Below are positions 8,959 through 19,890 of a stretch of 64,000 bases of DNA, one piece after another (within the stretch, counting starts at the first letter, position 1; each line of letters opens with the position of its first letter). Under the pieces are notes generated by a model. It worked only from the letters and a program-made list of their open reading frames with translations. It did no database searches and was not told the DNA's origin. Origin of the DNA: TMED88 sp964515335 (GTDB lineage: Bacteria > Myxococcota_A > UBA9160 > UBA4427). Where the stretch lies: assembly GCA_964515335.1 (NCBI GenBank), contig CAZETS010000024.1, positions 4,199 to 68,198 on the forward strand, written 5' to 3'. The position numbers were made by a program, and so were the translations under genes.

Positions 8959-9106
8959 CCCAATCGTATGACGGCTACGGCAGACTTCGAGTCATCTCGA
9001 ACGCACAGCCGATTCCGATGGGGGGCGATGTCTCGCATGCGACACGATGTCGCGCCGGGAGCGGGCGCCCACGCCGCGAGGCGGCCCGTGGCGTCTGCAG
9101 CCCGGC

Positions 9107-9490
9107 TCAGCGGCTGCCGATCGCTTCGAGGAGCGGCGGTCCCAGCACGCCCAGGCCGATCAGGGCGGCGGCGACCGCGGCGATCAGCACGCCGCCGGCA
9201 GCGACGTCCTTGGCCTGCTCGATCAGCGGATGGGCGTCGGGGGAGGTCGCATCGGCGAGGCGCTCGAGCGCCGTGTTCGCCGCCTCGGCGACCCATACGA
9301 TCGCGATCGCCACGATCAGCCAGCGCCAGCCCGCCGCCCCGACGCCGAGGCCCGCGGCCACGCCCACGACGAGCAGCGTCGCCGCGAGGTGGATGCGCGC
9401 GTTCGGCTCGCCCCGGACCAGCGTCACGATTCCGCGAAACGCGTATCGGAAGCTCCGGGCTCGCGCCGCCGCGCTGAAGCGATCGTTCAT
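9107..9490 (-). CDS. dgkA: Diacylglycerol/undecaprenol kinase family membrane protein
   Basis: A 127-residue integral membrane kinase. The family signature ExxNTAxE is present as E69-A-A-N72-T-A-L-E76, preceded by an amphipathic N-terminus (RSFRYAFRG) and followed by PLIEQAKDVAAGGV, which closes the active site. Three membrane helices are evident. The family phosphorylates diacylglycerol or undecaprenol with ATP at the inner membrane; which lipid is used cannot be told from sequence. The ATG is preceded by GGCGGGGGCG. It lies alone between the dehydrogenase promoter region and an ATPase gene. Confidence 0.88.
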   Translation of the reverse strand: MNDRFSAAARARSFRYAFRGIVTLVRGEPNARIHLAATLLVVGVAAGLGVGAAGWRWLIVAIAIVWVAEAANTALERLADATSPDAHPLIEQAKDVAAGGVLIAAVAAALIGLGVLGPPLLEAIGSR

Positions 9491-9640
9491 CACGCCCCCG
9501 CCTGCGTGGACTGCCGTCCCGCGCCGCGTCCCGCCGCAACGGGTCGGCTTCGCTGGTCCGTCGCGCCGGTTACACGTTGCCGGCTCGCACGATACCACGC
9601 CCCGGCTCGCTCGAGCGGTGCGCGAGCTGGTGCGTTGCGC

Positions 9641-11137
9641 TCAGAAGTGGCGTTCGCCGTCTCCGTAGGGCGGATCGGTGTAGAGCGGATCGATTCGGGC
9701 CGGGGGAGCGGGGGGCGCCTTCGCGGCGGGCTCGCCGGCCGGCTCCACGTCCGGCCGACCGCTCGTGCGCGGAGCGGACGCCGTGGACACCAGCGGCCGC
9801 TTCGTTGCGCCGGAGGGCTCCGCGTTCGCAGGTCCGGCCGCGGGCGGCATGCGCTCGGCCAGGGGCCCCTTCGCACCCGGCGTCGACACGGCGAGCGTCT
9901 CGAGCGGGAGGGGAAGCTGTTGTTGGCGCGGGCGCACCCGGTTCAGAGCGTTCAGTCTCTGTTGCACGGACTGCGGCGCGTTCGCCGGATCGCTGCTCGT
10001 CGCGGCTCTTTCGCGTCGCTCGGCGGCCGCTCTGCTCTCGGCGCCACCGGAGCCCGACAGCACCGTGGAGGCGAAGAATCCCGCGACCGCCAGCACGCCG
10101 AGCACGATTGCCGCGGCGAGCCAGCGAAGCCCGCCGCTCGGCGCGGCTTCGCCGCCCTCGTCCGCGTGCCAGTGGTCGTCTTGCGCGGCTTCGTGGCACG
10201 GCCCGTCGTCGAACGACTGCCCGGCCACCGCCTGCTCGGGCAGCTCGGCGGTGGGGCGCTCGTCGGCTTCGACGGACGTCGGGCCGAAGAAGGCATCGAG
10301 CCCGTTCGCGGCGGTGGGGATCGAAGCGGCCGCCCTCGAGTCGGCTGCGTTCGTCGCCTCGCCGCACAGCTCCTCGACCAGCTCCGCGTCGATCCACCCC
10401 AGGCCCCGCTCGGCGGCAACCTCGAGCACCTGCTCGCAGAGCGAGCTGACCGACCGTGGCACGCCGCCCGTGTAGCGGTGGATGGCGAGCGCGGCCTCGC
10501 CGCTGAACAGCTCGCCCCCCGCCCAGCCCGCGCGTTTCAGGTGCTTGACGATGTACGAGCGCACACCGGCGACGGGGATCGGCGCGAACTCGAGCTGCAG
10601 CGTGTTGAGCGTGTCGAGCCACCAGAGCAGCGGGCAGTCGTGCTGCTGCTCGGCGTGCTCGAGGTTCGCGAGCAGCACGCAGTGGACCAGCTGCTCGTCG
10701 TCGTCGGTCCGGTAGGCGAGCAGGATGTCGAGGTGCTCGAGCGACTCGCGATCGATCCGTTCGGCTGCGTCGATCACCACGACGAGCCGCAGCCCCTCGC
10801 TTCGCCGGGCGAGCAGCGTCTGGCGCGAGAGCACGCCGTCCTCGAGGTCGAGCTGCCGGACGATCGCGCCGCGCAGCGCGTGCCACGGGTGCGCGGGATC
10901 GAACAGCACGACGGTCCGCGCCCGCTCGTCGAGCAGCCTGGGCAGCGCCCGGGCGAGGCTCGTCTTGCCGAGCCCGGACCTGCCGTTCACACAGATGCGC
11001 GGCGCGTCCTCGTCGAGGCCGGCCTGGATCTGCTCGAAGGCGTCACGCAGTGCCTTCGTGCCGAGCACGACGGGGGTCTTCGACTCCGACTCGAAGGGGG
11101 CGTGCTCGAGCTGGAAGAACTTGAGATACGCGGACAT
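9641..11137 (-). CDS. ExeA/GspA-like AAA ATPase with membrane anchor
   Basis: A 498-residue protein. Residues 1-270 form an ExeA/MshM-type AAA domain: MSAYLKFFQLEHAPFE at the start, Walker A GRSGLGKT (52-59), Walker B VVVIDAAE (Asp about 123) and a sensor-like GGVPRSVSSLCEQ segment. A long linker leads to one membrane helix around 342-363 (LAAAIVLGVLAVAGFFAS). The final 130 residues are Pro/Ala-rich and low in complexity. In secretion and pilus systems such ATPases help insert a secretin or peptidoglycan-binding partner, but no secretin gene is nearby. It is divergent from the MoxR operon. Confidence 0.75.
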   Translation of the reverse strand: MSAYLKFFQLEHAPFESESKTPVVLGTKALRDAFEQIQAGLDEDAPRICVNGRSGLGKTSLARALPRLLDERARTVVLFDPAHPWHALRGAIVRQLDLEDGVLSRQTLLARRSEGLRLVVVIDAAERIDRESLEHLDILLAYRTDDDEQLVHCVLLANLEHAEQQHDCPLLWWLDTLNTLQLEFAPIPVAGVRSYIVKHLKRAGWAGGELFSGEAALAIHRYTGGVPRSVSSLCEQVLEVAAERGLGWIDAELVEELCGEATNAADSRAAASIPTAANGLDAFFGPTSVEADERPTAELPEQAVAGQSFDDGPCHEAAQDDHWHADEGGEAAPSGGLRWLAAAIVLGVLAVAGFFASTVLSGSGGAESRAAAERRERAATSSDPANAPQSVQQRLNALNRVRPRQQQLPLPLETLAVSTPGAKGPLAERMPPAAGPANAEPSGATKRPLVSTASAPRTSGRPDVEPAGEPAAKAPPAPPARIDPLYTDPPYGDGERHF

Positions 11138-11358
11138 GGGGCCTCCGACTCAACGATCGGCCTTCCGTGCCGCCTCGCTTGAGCTTTGGTTGGCCCGTGG
11201 GCGGGTTCCGCCGGGAGCGGAATCCGTCCTCTCCGGTGGGCGGCTCAGGTCGCTCGGGTCGCGATCCGAAATGGGCAGTCGGCGTCGACGCCCGCGACGG
11301 GCCGGCGGCGTCTATGCTGCCCGGTGGCCGGGGCGGCTCGGCGCAGGGAGGGGCCAGC

Positions 11359-12293
<935 letters not shown>

Positions 12294-12297
<4 letters not shown>

Positions 12298-13640
12298 GCG
12301 CCGCGCGGCCGAACGTGTCGCGACCGCTCGTGCCGCGCCTGAACTGGGCGCGCCTCAACCACGTGCTGATTCCCTCCACCAAGGAGGGGCGCGACCGCTT
12401 CCGCAACGGCCGCCTGGCGCGTCTCGTCGTGGGGCCGCTGGCGCGGACCTGGCTGTCACTCACCGACGAGGGGCGCGGGCTGCTGGCGCTGTCGATGGCG
12501 GCGAGCCTGATCGGCCTCGACGTGGCGCACGGTCAGAACCATTTGCTGTGGGCGCTCTGCTTCTCGTTGCTGACGGCATCGGTGGCGGCGCGCCCGCTGC
12601 TCGGCCTGGGCGGGGTGCGGGTCGACGTCGAGGGGCCGGGAAGGGTGGCGGTGGGCGCCGACGCGCGCTTCCGCATCCGCGTCGCGAACGAGAGTGAACG
12701 GGTGCACACGGGGCTGCGCGTGCAGCTTCCCTTCCTGCCGTGGGACGGCTCGTGGGTGGGTGCCGAGCGGCGGATCGCAGCGCTTCCCGCGCATGGCCGG
12801 GTCACCGCCCAGGCCACCGCCCGCTTCGTGGAGCGCGGACACCATCACCTCGACCCGTTCGGTGTGGGTGCGTTGGTGCCGCTGGGGCTTGCCACCGGGC
12901 CCGTGCGCGAGAGCCGCGGCACGCGCTTCGTCGTGGTGCCGCGCATCCTGCCGGTGGAGCGGCTCGAGTGGCCCGACGCTCCCCGCCATCAGCGCGGCGG
13001 GGTCGCGTTGGCGTCGCGCACCGGCGAGTCGAGCGAGCTGGCGGGTCTGCGCGAGTGGCGCGACGGCGATCGCCTGCGCGACCTGCACGCGCGCAGCTGG
13101 GCGAGGCTTGGCGAGCCGGTGGTGCGCGAGTACCAGCAGGAGTACTTCAGCCGGGTCGCCGTGTGGCTCGATCGCGATGCGGAAGGCGTGGCCGAGGAGA
13201 GGTTCGAGCGGGCGGTGTCGCTGGCGGCGGGCATCGTCGAGCACCTGATGCACAGCGAGGCGCTGATCGACCTGTGGACCGGCGCCGACGCGGCGCCCCC
13301 CATCACGCTGGGCCGCAGCCTTGGTGGTCTCGACCAGGCGCTGGACGCCCTCGCCGATGTGAGAAGCGAGGGCGGCTTCGACGGTGACGCGACCTTCGCG
13401 GGCCTCACTCCGCTCGTCGATCGCCTGACGGCGGTGATCGCGGTGACGACGCACTGGGACGAGAGTCGGCGGGCGCTGCTCGACCGCCTCGAGGGTGCCG
13501 GCACCGGCGTGCGCGTCATCGTGGTGGGGCAGGACGACGCGGGCCCGGCGCCGGCCGCGCTCGGCGATCGCCGGCTCCGGCTCGTGTCGATGCGGGAGCT
13601 CGCGGCCGCCGAGCACTCGGGAGCGGGGCTCTCGCTGTGA
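12294..13640 (+). CDS. DUF58 domain protein (MoxR partner)
   Basis: A protein of about 448 residues with two membrane helices near the N-terminus (LSMAASLIGLDVAHG and WALCFSLLTASVAARPLLG), then a beta-rich region, then the DUF58 block with SRTGESSELAGLREWRDGD followed by LHARSWARLGEPVVREYQ. A VWA-like fold follows (VAVWLDRDAEG). I place the start at TTG 12294, which overlaps the MoxR stop; GTG at 12315 is an alternative. DUF58 proteins work with MoxR ATPases, with no enzymatic role known. The last codons overlap the next gene by 4 bp (GTGA). Confidence 0.85.
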
Positions 13641-15550
13641 TGCGGTCGCTCGCACTCGCACTGCCGTCGTTCGTGGCGGCCGCTCTGTACGCCGGCACGA
13701 CGGGGCAGGCCGGGCAGGCGCTGCTGCTCGCCTTGCCGGCGCTGCTTGCGTGCGTGCGCCGCGCCGACGCCGACGTCTCGCCGCCCGCCCAGGTGCTGCT
13801 CGCGATCGGCTGCGGGATGCTCGCGTTCGGGATGACCAGCTTCGCGCCGTCCGGCCGCGGGATCGCCGAGGAGCCGCTGGAGCCCGCCTGGTTGCAGCTC
13901 GCCCAGGCGTCGCTCCTGCTGGCCGGGCTCAGGCTGCACATGCGCCGGCCGGTGATGGGCGGCCTGGGTGGGACGCTGGGGCTCGGTCTGTTGGTGTTCC
14001 TCGCTTGCGGGACGGTGCGGACGGGCGACTTCTACCCGGCGCTGCTCGGCGTCTATGCGGTCTTCGCCTGGGTGGCGCTGCGTGTCGACGATGTGGCGGC
14101 CGGGGGCCGCTCGGGGCTGCGCTGGCCGGGCGGCCGGGTCGCTGCCGCCACGCTGGTGGTGCTCGCGGTGTCGGCCGCGATGACCGCCGGCCTGGCGGTC
14201 GCCATACCGCGCTTCTACGCGCTCGCCTACGCGTGGGCGTTGGACTGGGTGGACGAGCGTCACCGGGCGGGCTTCCACGACGGTCCGTTGCGGCTCGGCG
14301 CGCTGGGCAGCCTGCTCGAGTCGGACACCATCGTGATGCGCGTGGAAGGCGACGCGGGCGAGCGGCTGCGCGGCAACGTGTACACCCACTTCGCCCGCGG
14401 CCGCTGGCTGCCCGCGCCGCGCCGCGAGGAGCGTCCGCTTCGCACACCCGAGGCCGACGCGGGCGCAGCGCCCGGCGGTGGCGTACGGGCCGTGGTGCGG
14501 TACGCGCGGAGCGGCGCCGATCGCTACTTCCTGCCGACGCTCGGAGGCGCGATCCGGCTGGCCCCCGCCGAGGCGCGCGTCGACGAGATGGGCGTGGTGC
14601 GGACCGCGGCCGACGAAGAGGCCGAGCGCGTCGCGCTCCTCGACGCGGGCAGCCGGTCGTTCGCGCCGGCGCCTCCGCGCTCGGCCGACCTCGACGTGCC
14701 GGACGACGTGCGCGATTGGCTGGGCGGGCTGCACGGCGAGTGGGCGGCAGGCCACGCGGATCCCGGCGACCGCATCGCAGCGATCCGGCAGCGGCTCGAG
14801 GCCGACTACACGTACTCGCTCCGGGCCGACAACGGCGACGCCCAGGATGCGCTCGCCCGGTTCCTCGGCGAGACCCGCGCGGGCCACTGCGAGCTCTTCG
14901 CCTCGGCGATGACCCTGCTCGCCCGTGCCGGGGGCGTGCCGGCGCGCCTCGTCACCGGCTACCGCATCGCCGAACACAATCCCTACGGCGGCTACGCGAT
15001 CGTGCGCGAACGGCACGCGCACGCCTGGACCGAGGTGCACCTGGAAGGCCGGGGATGGGTGACCGTCGACCCCGCTCCGTTGCGCGGCGACACACCGGCC
15101 GAGGCCGAGCAGACGCCCTGGGCGGCCGGACTGGTCGACTGGGCGATCGTCGCGCTCAGCCGCCACGGCCTGGAGCTGCTGCTCGGCGTGCTCGTGCTGG
15201 GGCTGGCCGGAGTGCAGCTCTGGCGCATCCGTCGCGATCGGGCGGGCAGGACCCGTGATTTCGCGCTCGAGGTGTCGCCGCCGCCCGAGTGGCTCGCCCG
15301 CCTGCTCGAGCGCCTCGAAGCGTCGGGGCTCGGCCGCTCCGAGAGCGAGCCCCTCGAGTCGCTCGCCCGCCGCGCCCGCGTGGCTGCGCGGTCGGGGCGG
15401 GCCTTCGAGATCGACCTCGGCGAGGCCGCCCTGCTGCTCGGTCGCTACACCGCGCTGCGCTACGGCGACGAGGGCAACGCCGAGGCCGTGCGGGAAGACG
15501 TGCTGCGCTTCGTCGAGCGAAGTCGACGGCTCACAGCAGCTTCCCCTTGA
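13637..15550 (+). CDS. Membrane-anchored transglutaminase-like protein (DUF3488/TgpA type)
   Basis: A protein of about 637 residues. Several membrane helices fill the first 200 residues, and a further helix lies near 520 (ELLLGVLVLGLAGVQLW). Between them is a periplasmic transglutaminase-core domain with Cys about 418 in GHCELFASAMTLLARAGG, His in RHAHAWTEVH and Asp in TVDPAP, the papain-like triad. The C-terminal tail is cytosolic and helical. TgpA-like proteins regularly sit with MoxR and DUF58, as here; the substrate is unknown. GTG at 13637 overlaps the DUF58 stop; ATG three bases on is equally possible. The 3-prime end overlaps the opposing hotdog gene by 20 bp. Confidence 0.88.
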   Translation: MMRSLALALPSFVAAALYAGTTGQAGQALLLALPALLACVRRADADVSPPAQVLLAIGCGMLAFGMTSFAPSGRGIAEEPLEPAWLQLAQASLLLAGLRLHMRRPVMGGLGGTLGLGLLVFLACGTVRTGDFYPALLGVYAVFAWVALRVDDVAAGGRSGLRWPGGRVAAATLVVLAVSAAMTAGLAVAIPRFYALAYAWALDWVDERHRAGFHDGPLRLGALGSLLESDTIVMRVEGDAGERLRGNVYTHFARGRWLPAPRREERPLRTPEADAGAAPGGGVRAVVRYARSGADRYFLPTLGGAIRLAPAEARVDEMGVVRTAADEEAERVALLDAGSRSFAPAPPRSADLDVPDDVRDWLGGLHGEWAAGHADPGDRIAAIRQRLEADYTYSLRADNGDAQDALARFLGETRAGHCELFASAMTLLARAGGVPARLVTGYRIAEHNPYGGYAIVRERHAHAWTEVHLEGRGWVTVDPAPLRGDTPAEAEQTPWAAGLVDWAIVALSRHGLELLLGVLVLGLAGVQLWRIRRDRAGRTRDFALEVSPPPEWLARLLERLEASGLGRSESEPLESLARRARVAARSGRAFEIDLGEAALLLGRYTALRYGDEGNAEAVREDVLRFVERSRRLTAASP

Positions 15551-16079
15551 AGAACATCGCCGTCTGGTCGCCCCGGTAGACGAGATCGTCTCCCTGCCAG
15601 AAATCGAACGCGTAGCGGATCACCACCCGCGACTTGCCGACCCGCGTCTTCGTCTCGCGCGACTCGAGGCGCAGGGGTGGGCCGATCGTGGCGAGCTGCT
15701 TGAAGTCGGCGCGGTGGATGCGGTTGCCGAAGCCCGCCCAGCCCTCGTCCCAGCGGCATCCGTGGAAGAACCACGCGTGCATGCAGCCGAGGCTGCCCGT
15801 CACCATCAAGAGTTCGGGTGCGGAGACGTGCGCCGGGTGCGTGTCGTCGACGCGCTGAGCGGCAGAGAAGGGCAGGCGCCGCGTGGTGTCGAGCACGGCC
15901 TCCATCGAACACGTCTCCGCGTCCATGCGGAGCACCTCGTCGACGAGGAAGGCTTCCTCGCGGTAGAGGAAGGTGTCGAGAAAGCGGCGCATCTCGGCTT
16001 CGTCGTAGGGACCGGGAATGCTGCGGGTCAAGCGGGTCTCTCCGGGCGATGACTCGGGGTTCGCGGCGGCGGCAAGCAT
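15531..16079 (-). CDS. FabA/FabZ-like hotdog-fold protein
   Basis: A 182-residue cytoplasmic protein. An N-terminal helical segment (DEAEMRRFLDTFLYREEAF) leads into a hotdog-like domain. HPAHVSAPELLMVTGSLGCMH resembles the dehydratase active-site region, and FGNRIHRADFKQLATIGPPL followed by YAFDFWQGDDLVYRG resembles the beta strands of FabA-type 3-hydroxyacyl-ACP dehydratases. The catalytic residues are not clear enough to claim activity, so a thioesterase-like or non-catalytic relative is possible. It is convergent with the transglutaminase gene (20-bp overlap) and divergent from the kinase. Confidence 0.55.
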   Translation of the reverse strand: MLAAAANPESSPGETRLTRSIPGPYDEAEMRRFLDTFLYREEAFLVDEVLRMDAETCSMEAVLDTTRRLPFSAAQRVDDTHPAHVSAPELLMVTGSLGCMHAWFFHGCRWDEGWAGFGNRIHRADFKQLATIGPPLRLESRETKTRVGKSRVVIRYAFDFWQGDDLVYRGDQTAMFFKGKLL

Positions 16080-16207
16080 AGGCGCGCACGCCGGGCCGGC
16101 CACCGGCCGATCAGGTCTTCGGTCCGAGCCGCCGAAGACGCATGGGCGCGTTGGCCACCGGCTGGCCGATTCGCTTCCATCCCGTCTCAGGATCCGGGGC
16201 CATCGCG

Positions 16208-17902
16208 ATGTCGGACGAACAGCGAGCGCGAGGCAGGGGCGCGGCGAGGCCGTCGCCGCCCGCCGAGCCCGCCGAGCCCGCCGAGCCCGGCGAGGCGCTC
16301 GGCGAGGCCGAGACGGTGATCCGACCGCGCGGCGGGACGCCCGCTGCGGATGCGACGCCCGAGAAGGCACGCGAGACGACGGCCGGCGACGGGCCGGCGG
16401 CGACCCGCTTCACCGAGCCGGAAAGTGCCGACGCTGGAGGGACGCCCGGGGTCGAGCCCGGTAGCGTGCTGTTCGGCGAGTACGAGATCCTCGAGGTGCT
16501 CGGCGCCGGCGGCATGGGCGAGGTCTACAAGGCGAGGCATCGGCGCCTCGGCGAGTACCGCGCCATCAAGTTGATGCACGCCGATCTCGCCTCCAAGAAG
16601 GGGGCGAACGAGTTCTTCCTGCGCGAGGCCAGGGCGCTGCTCGCCGTTCGCCATCCGGCGGTGGTGCACTGCCACGATCTGCTGAGCGACGAGCGGGGCC
16701 GCGTCTTCCTCATCATGGAGATGATCGAAGGGCCGTCGCTCGGCGACCGGATCGACGAAGGCGGGCTCTCCGCCGAAGAGGTGGTCGTGCTCGGCGCGCG
16801 CCTCGCGGCCGGGCTGAACGCGGCTCACGTCCGGGGTGTCGTCCACCGTGACGTATCTCCGGACAACGTCGTGCTGCCTGGTGGCCGGGTCGAGGACGCG
16901 AAGCTCATCGACTTCGGGATCGCGAAGATCCTGGAGGAGGGGCAGGGCACCATCGTCGACGGCTTCAAGGGCAAGCTCTCCTACGCCTCGCCCGAGCAGC
17001 TCGGCTTCTTCGGCGGCAAGATCGACGGCCGCTCCGACTTCTACAGCCTCGGCCTCGTGCTGTGTGCGGCGGCGATGGGTCGTCCGATCGGTATGGGGGC
17101 GACCGTCGTCGAGGCGGTCGACGCGCGGCGGGGCTTCGAGCACGTGCCGGCGGAGATCCCGGTGGGCCTGCGATCGTGCATCGAGCCGCTGCTCGCCCTC
17201 GACCCGCGCGATCGCCCTGAGCAGCCCGAGCGGCTCTTCCTCGCGCCGGGCAGCGAGCAGGCCGGCCTCGAGGCGATCCGCGCCGAGGCCGCGCGTGGCA
17301 GCGCGCCGAGTGCCTCGGTGGCGGCGGGCCGGCTGGGTGTTGGCGCCGCAGCGACCGCCGTGGTGCTGCTCGTGACCGCGTACTGGCTGACGGGGCCGAG
17401 CGGGGGCGAGGCACCCGCAGCGAGCGGCCAGGCGCCGGCCGAGCAGACAGCCGCGCCTTCCGCGGATGCCGGGGGCGTTGCGCAGCCCCGCCCGTCGACC
17501 GCGAATCCCCGACCGACGGAGCCCGTTTCAGGGACCGACCCCCGCCAGACCGACGCCGGCGGGAGGCAGCTCAGCGCACTCGACGAGGTCCGCATCGTCG
17601 GTCTGCTGCGCGGCGCCGAGGCCGCGCTCGCCGACGACCGCCTGCAGAGGCCGAAGGGCGACAACGCCTACGAGAAGTACCGCGCGGTGCTCGCCCTCGA
17701 CGCCGGGAACACGGCAGCGCGCCGCGGACTGGAGGACGTGGCCGGGCGTTACCTGCAGCTCGGCGAGCGCGCGCTCGCCAACGGCGACGTCGAGAAGGCG
17801 CGCACGTACCTGGCGCGCGCGGCGTCGATCGCACCGGGCCATCCGCGGCTCGACGAGGTGCGGGCGAAGCTGGACGGGTCGGCGGCGGGCCGAGACTCCT
17901 AA
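16208..17902 (+). CDS. Membrane Ser/Thr protein kinase with TPR-like C-terminus
   Basis: A 564-residue eukaryote-like kinase. Residues 1-95 are a Pro/Ala/Glu-rich low-complexity tail with AEP repeats. The kinase domain runs from about 97 to 355: Gly loop GAGGMGEVY, Lys in YRAIKLMH, catalytic loop HRDVSPDN with Asp215, DFG in LIDFGIAK and SYASPEQL. One membrane helix lies near 380-396 (AAATAVVLLVTAYWL). The C-terminal 130 residues contain TPR-like helices (YEKYRAVLALDAGNTAA, GDVEKARTYLARA) that would be extracytoplasmic. The HRDVSPDN loop in place of HRDLKPEN is common in deltaproteobacterial kinases. It converges with the CsgG-domain lipoprotein gene, with overlapping stops. Confidence 0.9.
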   Translation: MSDEQRARGRGAARPSPPAEPAEPAEPGEALGEAETVIRPRGGTPAADATPEKARETTAGDGPAATRFTEPESADAGGTPGVEPGSVLFGEYEILEVLGAGGMGEVYKARHRRLGEYRAIKLMHADLASKKGANEFFLREARALLAVRHPAVVHCHDLLSDERGRVFLIMEMIEGPSLGDRIDEGGLSAEEVVVLGARLAAGLNAAHVRGVVHRDVSPDNVVLPGGRVEDAKLIDFGIAKILEEGQGTIVDGFKGKLSYASPEQLGFFGGKIDGRSDFYSLGLVLCAAAMGRPIGMGATVVEAVDARRGFEHVPAEIPVGLRSCIEPLLALDPRDRPEQPERLFLAPGSEQAGLEAIRAEAARGSAPSASVAAGRLGVGAAATAVVLLVTAYWLTGPSGGEAPAASGQAPAEQTAAPSADAGGVAQPRPSTANPRPTEPVSGTDPRQTDAGGRQLSALDEVRIVGLLRGAEAALADDRLQRPKGDNAYEKYRAVLALDAGNTAARRGLEDVAGRYLQLGERALANGDVEKARTYLARAASIAPGHPRLDEVRAKLDGSAAGRDS

Positions 17903-19890
17903 CGCGCGCTGCTCTGGATCGCCGCCTCGCGCAGCCGGGTCAGCATCGCGTCCGTGTTGGCGCCCTTCTCGTCGGCGAGCACGATCGCGTAGGCGTACTG
18001 CTGGGCGGCCGCCTCGTAGTTGGCCTCCTCGACGAAGCGCTCGGCGGCCTCGCGATACGTCCGCTCGGGCTCGGCGAGCCTCGCGCTGAGCTTCGCTCCG
18101 ATCGTGGTGGACACCTCGTCGGCGAGCTCGATGAGGATCTCGGTGTCAGACGGCAGGCTCGCGAGCTTGAACTCCTTCTTGAAGTCGCCGAGCTCGACGC
18201 CCTCGCTGCTGTTGTCCTGGTGCTCGACCCTGGCCCGTGCCGAATCGGCGTAGACGACCTTCGCGGTCTGGGCATCGATCAGACGGAAAGCCACCGAGAA
18301 CAGGCCGATCTTCCGGTGGACGGTGACTTCGATCGTCACGTCCTCGCGGCGCGGCGCCATCCTGGTCTTCGGCGGCTCCGGTGTCTTGTCGCGTTCCTTC
18401 GACGACAGGGCGAACCATGCGTCGTACTCGGGGTTGCGCATCTCCACCGTCTCGGTGACGACCCGCTGGGTCTGTTTGCCGCTCTTCTCCGTCGAATCGA
18501 CCTTGGCCTCGAGGACGGTGCCCTGCACGAGGAAATCCGCCGCGGCGAGCTGCGAGGCGTCCTGCGTGTCGAGCTCCTTCTCGCGCATGATGTCCGAGAG
18601 CTGCTCGCGCTCGATCATGCGGACGTCCTTCGGGATCTGCTCGAAGAGGTGCTGCACCACATTCGAGGCGACGGCGTCGCCGAACTCGCTGTCGGTGTCG
18701 TCGGGCGTCTCGAAGGACGAGACCGAAAGACGCTTGGTGGCGCGCTGCAGCACTACTTCACGGGTCTCGCGCAGCTGCCGTCGCAGCGTCGGGCTCTTGG
18801 GCGAGAGCTCCTTGACGACGTTCAGGTAGCCCCAGGCCAGGCCCATCCGATCGCCCTTGCGGGCCTTGTCGTAGTCACGCTTCACGAGCGCGACGAAAGG
18901 CGCCTCCTCGGGCGGTGCGCGGCGCGTGCCCTCGCCGAGCACCTCGTGGATGTGCCGCGCCTGCGAGAATCGCGCGTAGGCCTGCGGGACGTCGCCCGCG
19001 GTAGTGGCCTCGGCGCCGGCGGCCACGTAGTAGTTCGCCATCGCGTCCGCCGAGGGCTCGAGCCGCGGCCGGAACGACGGGAACGATTCGCTGGCCGAGA
19101 TCGAGACGAGCAGGTCGTAGGCGGAGTCCGGGTCGCCCTGCTCGAGCGAGCGGTAGAAGTCGCGCTCGAAGACCTTGGTGTCGACGTCGGCGAGCCTCTC
19201 CCGGGTGTCGGCGTCGGTGGGGTCGACCGTGGCGACGGCCTCGAGCAGGCGCCTCGCCTCGTCGAAGTCCTCGGCCTCGATTGCCCGGTCGGCGCCCGAG
19301 TTGAGGCGCGCGACGACGTCCCGGCGCTGCTGCGCGTAGGCGCCGCCTGCCTCGGAGCTCGCGCCGGCCAGCAGTGTCAGCTCTTTCAGCACGTCGAGGC
19401 GGCCGGCCGCGTTGTCCGCGGCCATCGAGGCCAGCTGCGCCTCGCGTTCGGCGATCGCGGAGCGAGTTGCCCGGGTGCGCTCGCTGATCTCGTTGGAGAG
19501 CGAAGCATGGTGGGTCTCCGACCAGGCGCGCATCGGCTCGATGCGCTCGCGCTGAGCGTCGAGCACCGCTGCGGGCAGCAGCGCCTCGTCGTCCTCGCCG
19601 AGCGCGGGCGCTGTTTCCGCCAGCGTGCGTCGCACCTCCTCGCCGAGCCGCTCGGAGAGCTTGGCGCCCACCTCCTGCCGGACCTGCCTGAGACGCGCCT
19701 CCTCGGCCTTGTCGAGCTCGCCGGCGGCCAGCCGGCCGCTGGCGCGCTGGTAGACGGCCTCGAGGTCGCCGCTCTGCTCGGCGGCCACGATGTCTTCGGG
19801 GGTCAGGCCGGGGGTCTCAGCGCCCCCGCCCGCGCAGGCCGCGAGCAGCGCCAGCCCGATCAGCTGGACGAGGATTCGCACGGTTCGCAT
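17899..19890 (-). CDS. Outer-membrane-type lipoprotein with CsgG/LpoB-like domain
   Basis: A 663-residue lipoprotein. The signal peptide MRTVRILVQLIGLALLAAC ends in a lipobox with lipidated C19. Residues 30-370 are helical with TPR-like repeats (YQRASGRLAAGELDKAEEA, EDFDEARRLLEAVATVDPTD). A CsgG-type domain follows at about 390-560: VSSFETPDDTDSEFGDAVAS, MIEREQLSDIMREKEL, AADFLVQGTVLEAKV, then VAFRLIDAQTAKVVY. A final TPR-like stretch ends the protein. GGAGG lies about 12 bp before the ATG. CsgG-like proteins form envelope channels or act as peptidoglycan-synthase cofactors; which applies here is unknown. Confidence 0.78.
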   Translation of the reverse strand: MRTVRILVQLIGLALLAACAGGGAETPGLTPEDIVAAEQSGDLEAVYQRASGRLAAGELDKAEEARLRQVRQEVGAKLSERLGEEVRRTLAETAPALGEDDEALLPAAVLDAQRERIEPMRAWSETHHASLSNEISERTRATRSAIAEREAQLASMAADNAAGRLDVLKELTLLAGASSEAGGAYAQQRRDVVARLNSGADRAIEAEDFDEARRLLEAVATVDPTDADTRERLADVDTKVFERDFYRSLEQGDPDSAYDLLVSISASESFPSFRPRLEPSADAMANYYVAAGAEATTAGDVPQAYARFSQARHIHEVLGEGTRRAPPEEAPFVALVKRDYDKARKGDRMGLAWGYLNVVKELSPKSPTLRRQLRETREVVLQRATKRLSVSSFETPDDTDSEFGDAVASNVVQHLFEQIPKDVRMIEREQLSDIMREKELDTQDASQLAAADFLVQGTVLEAKVDSTEKSGKQTQRVVTETVEMRNPEYDAWFALSSKERDKTPEPPKTRMAPRREDVTIEVTVHRKIGLFSVAFRLIDAQTAKVVYADSARARVEHQDNSSEGVELGDFKKEFKLASLPSDTEILIELADEVSTTIGAKLSARLAEPERTYREAAERFVEEANYEAAAQQYAYAIVLADEKGANTDAMLTRLREAAIQSSAR

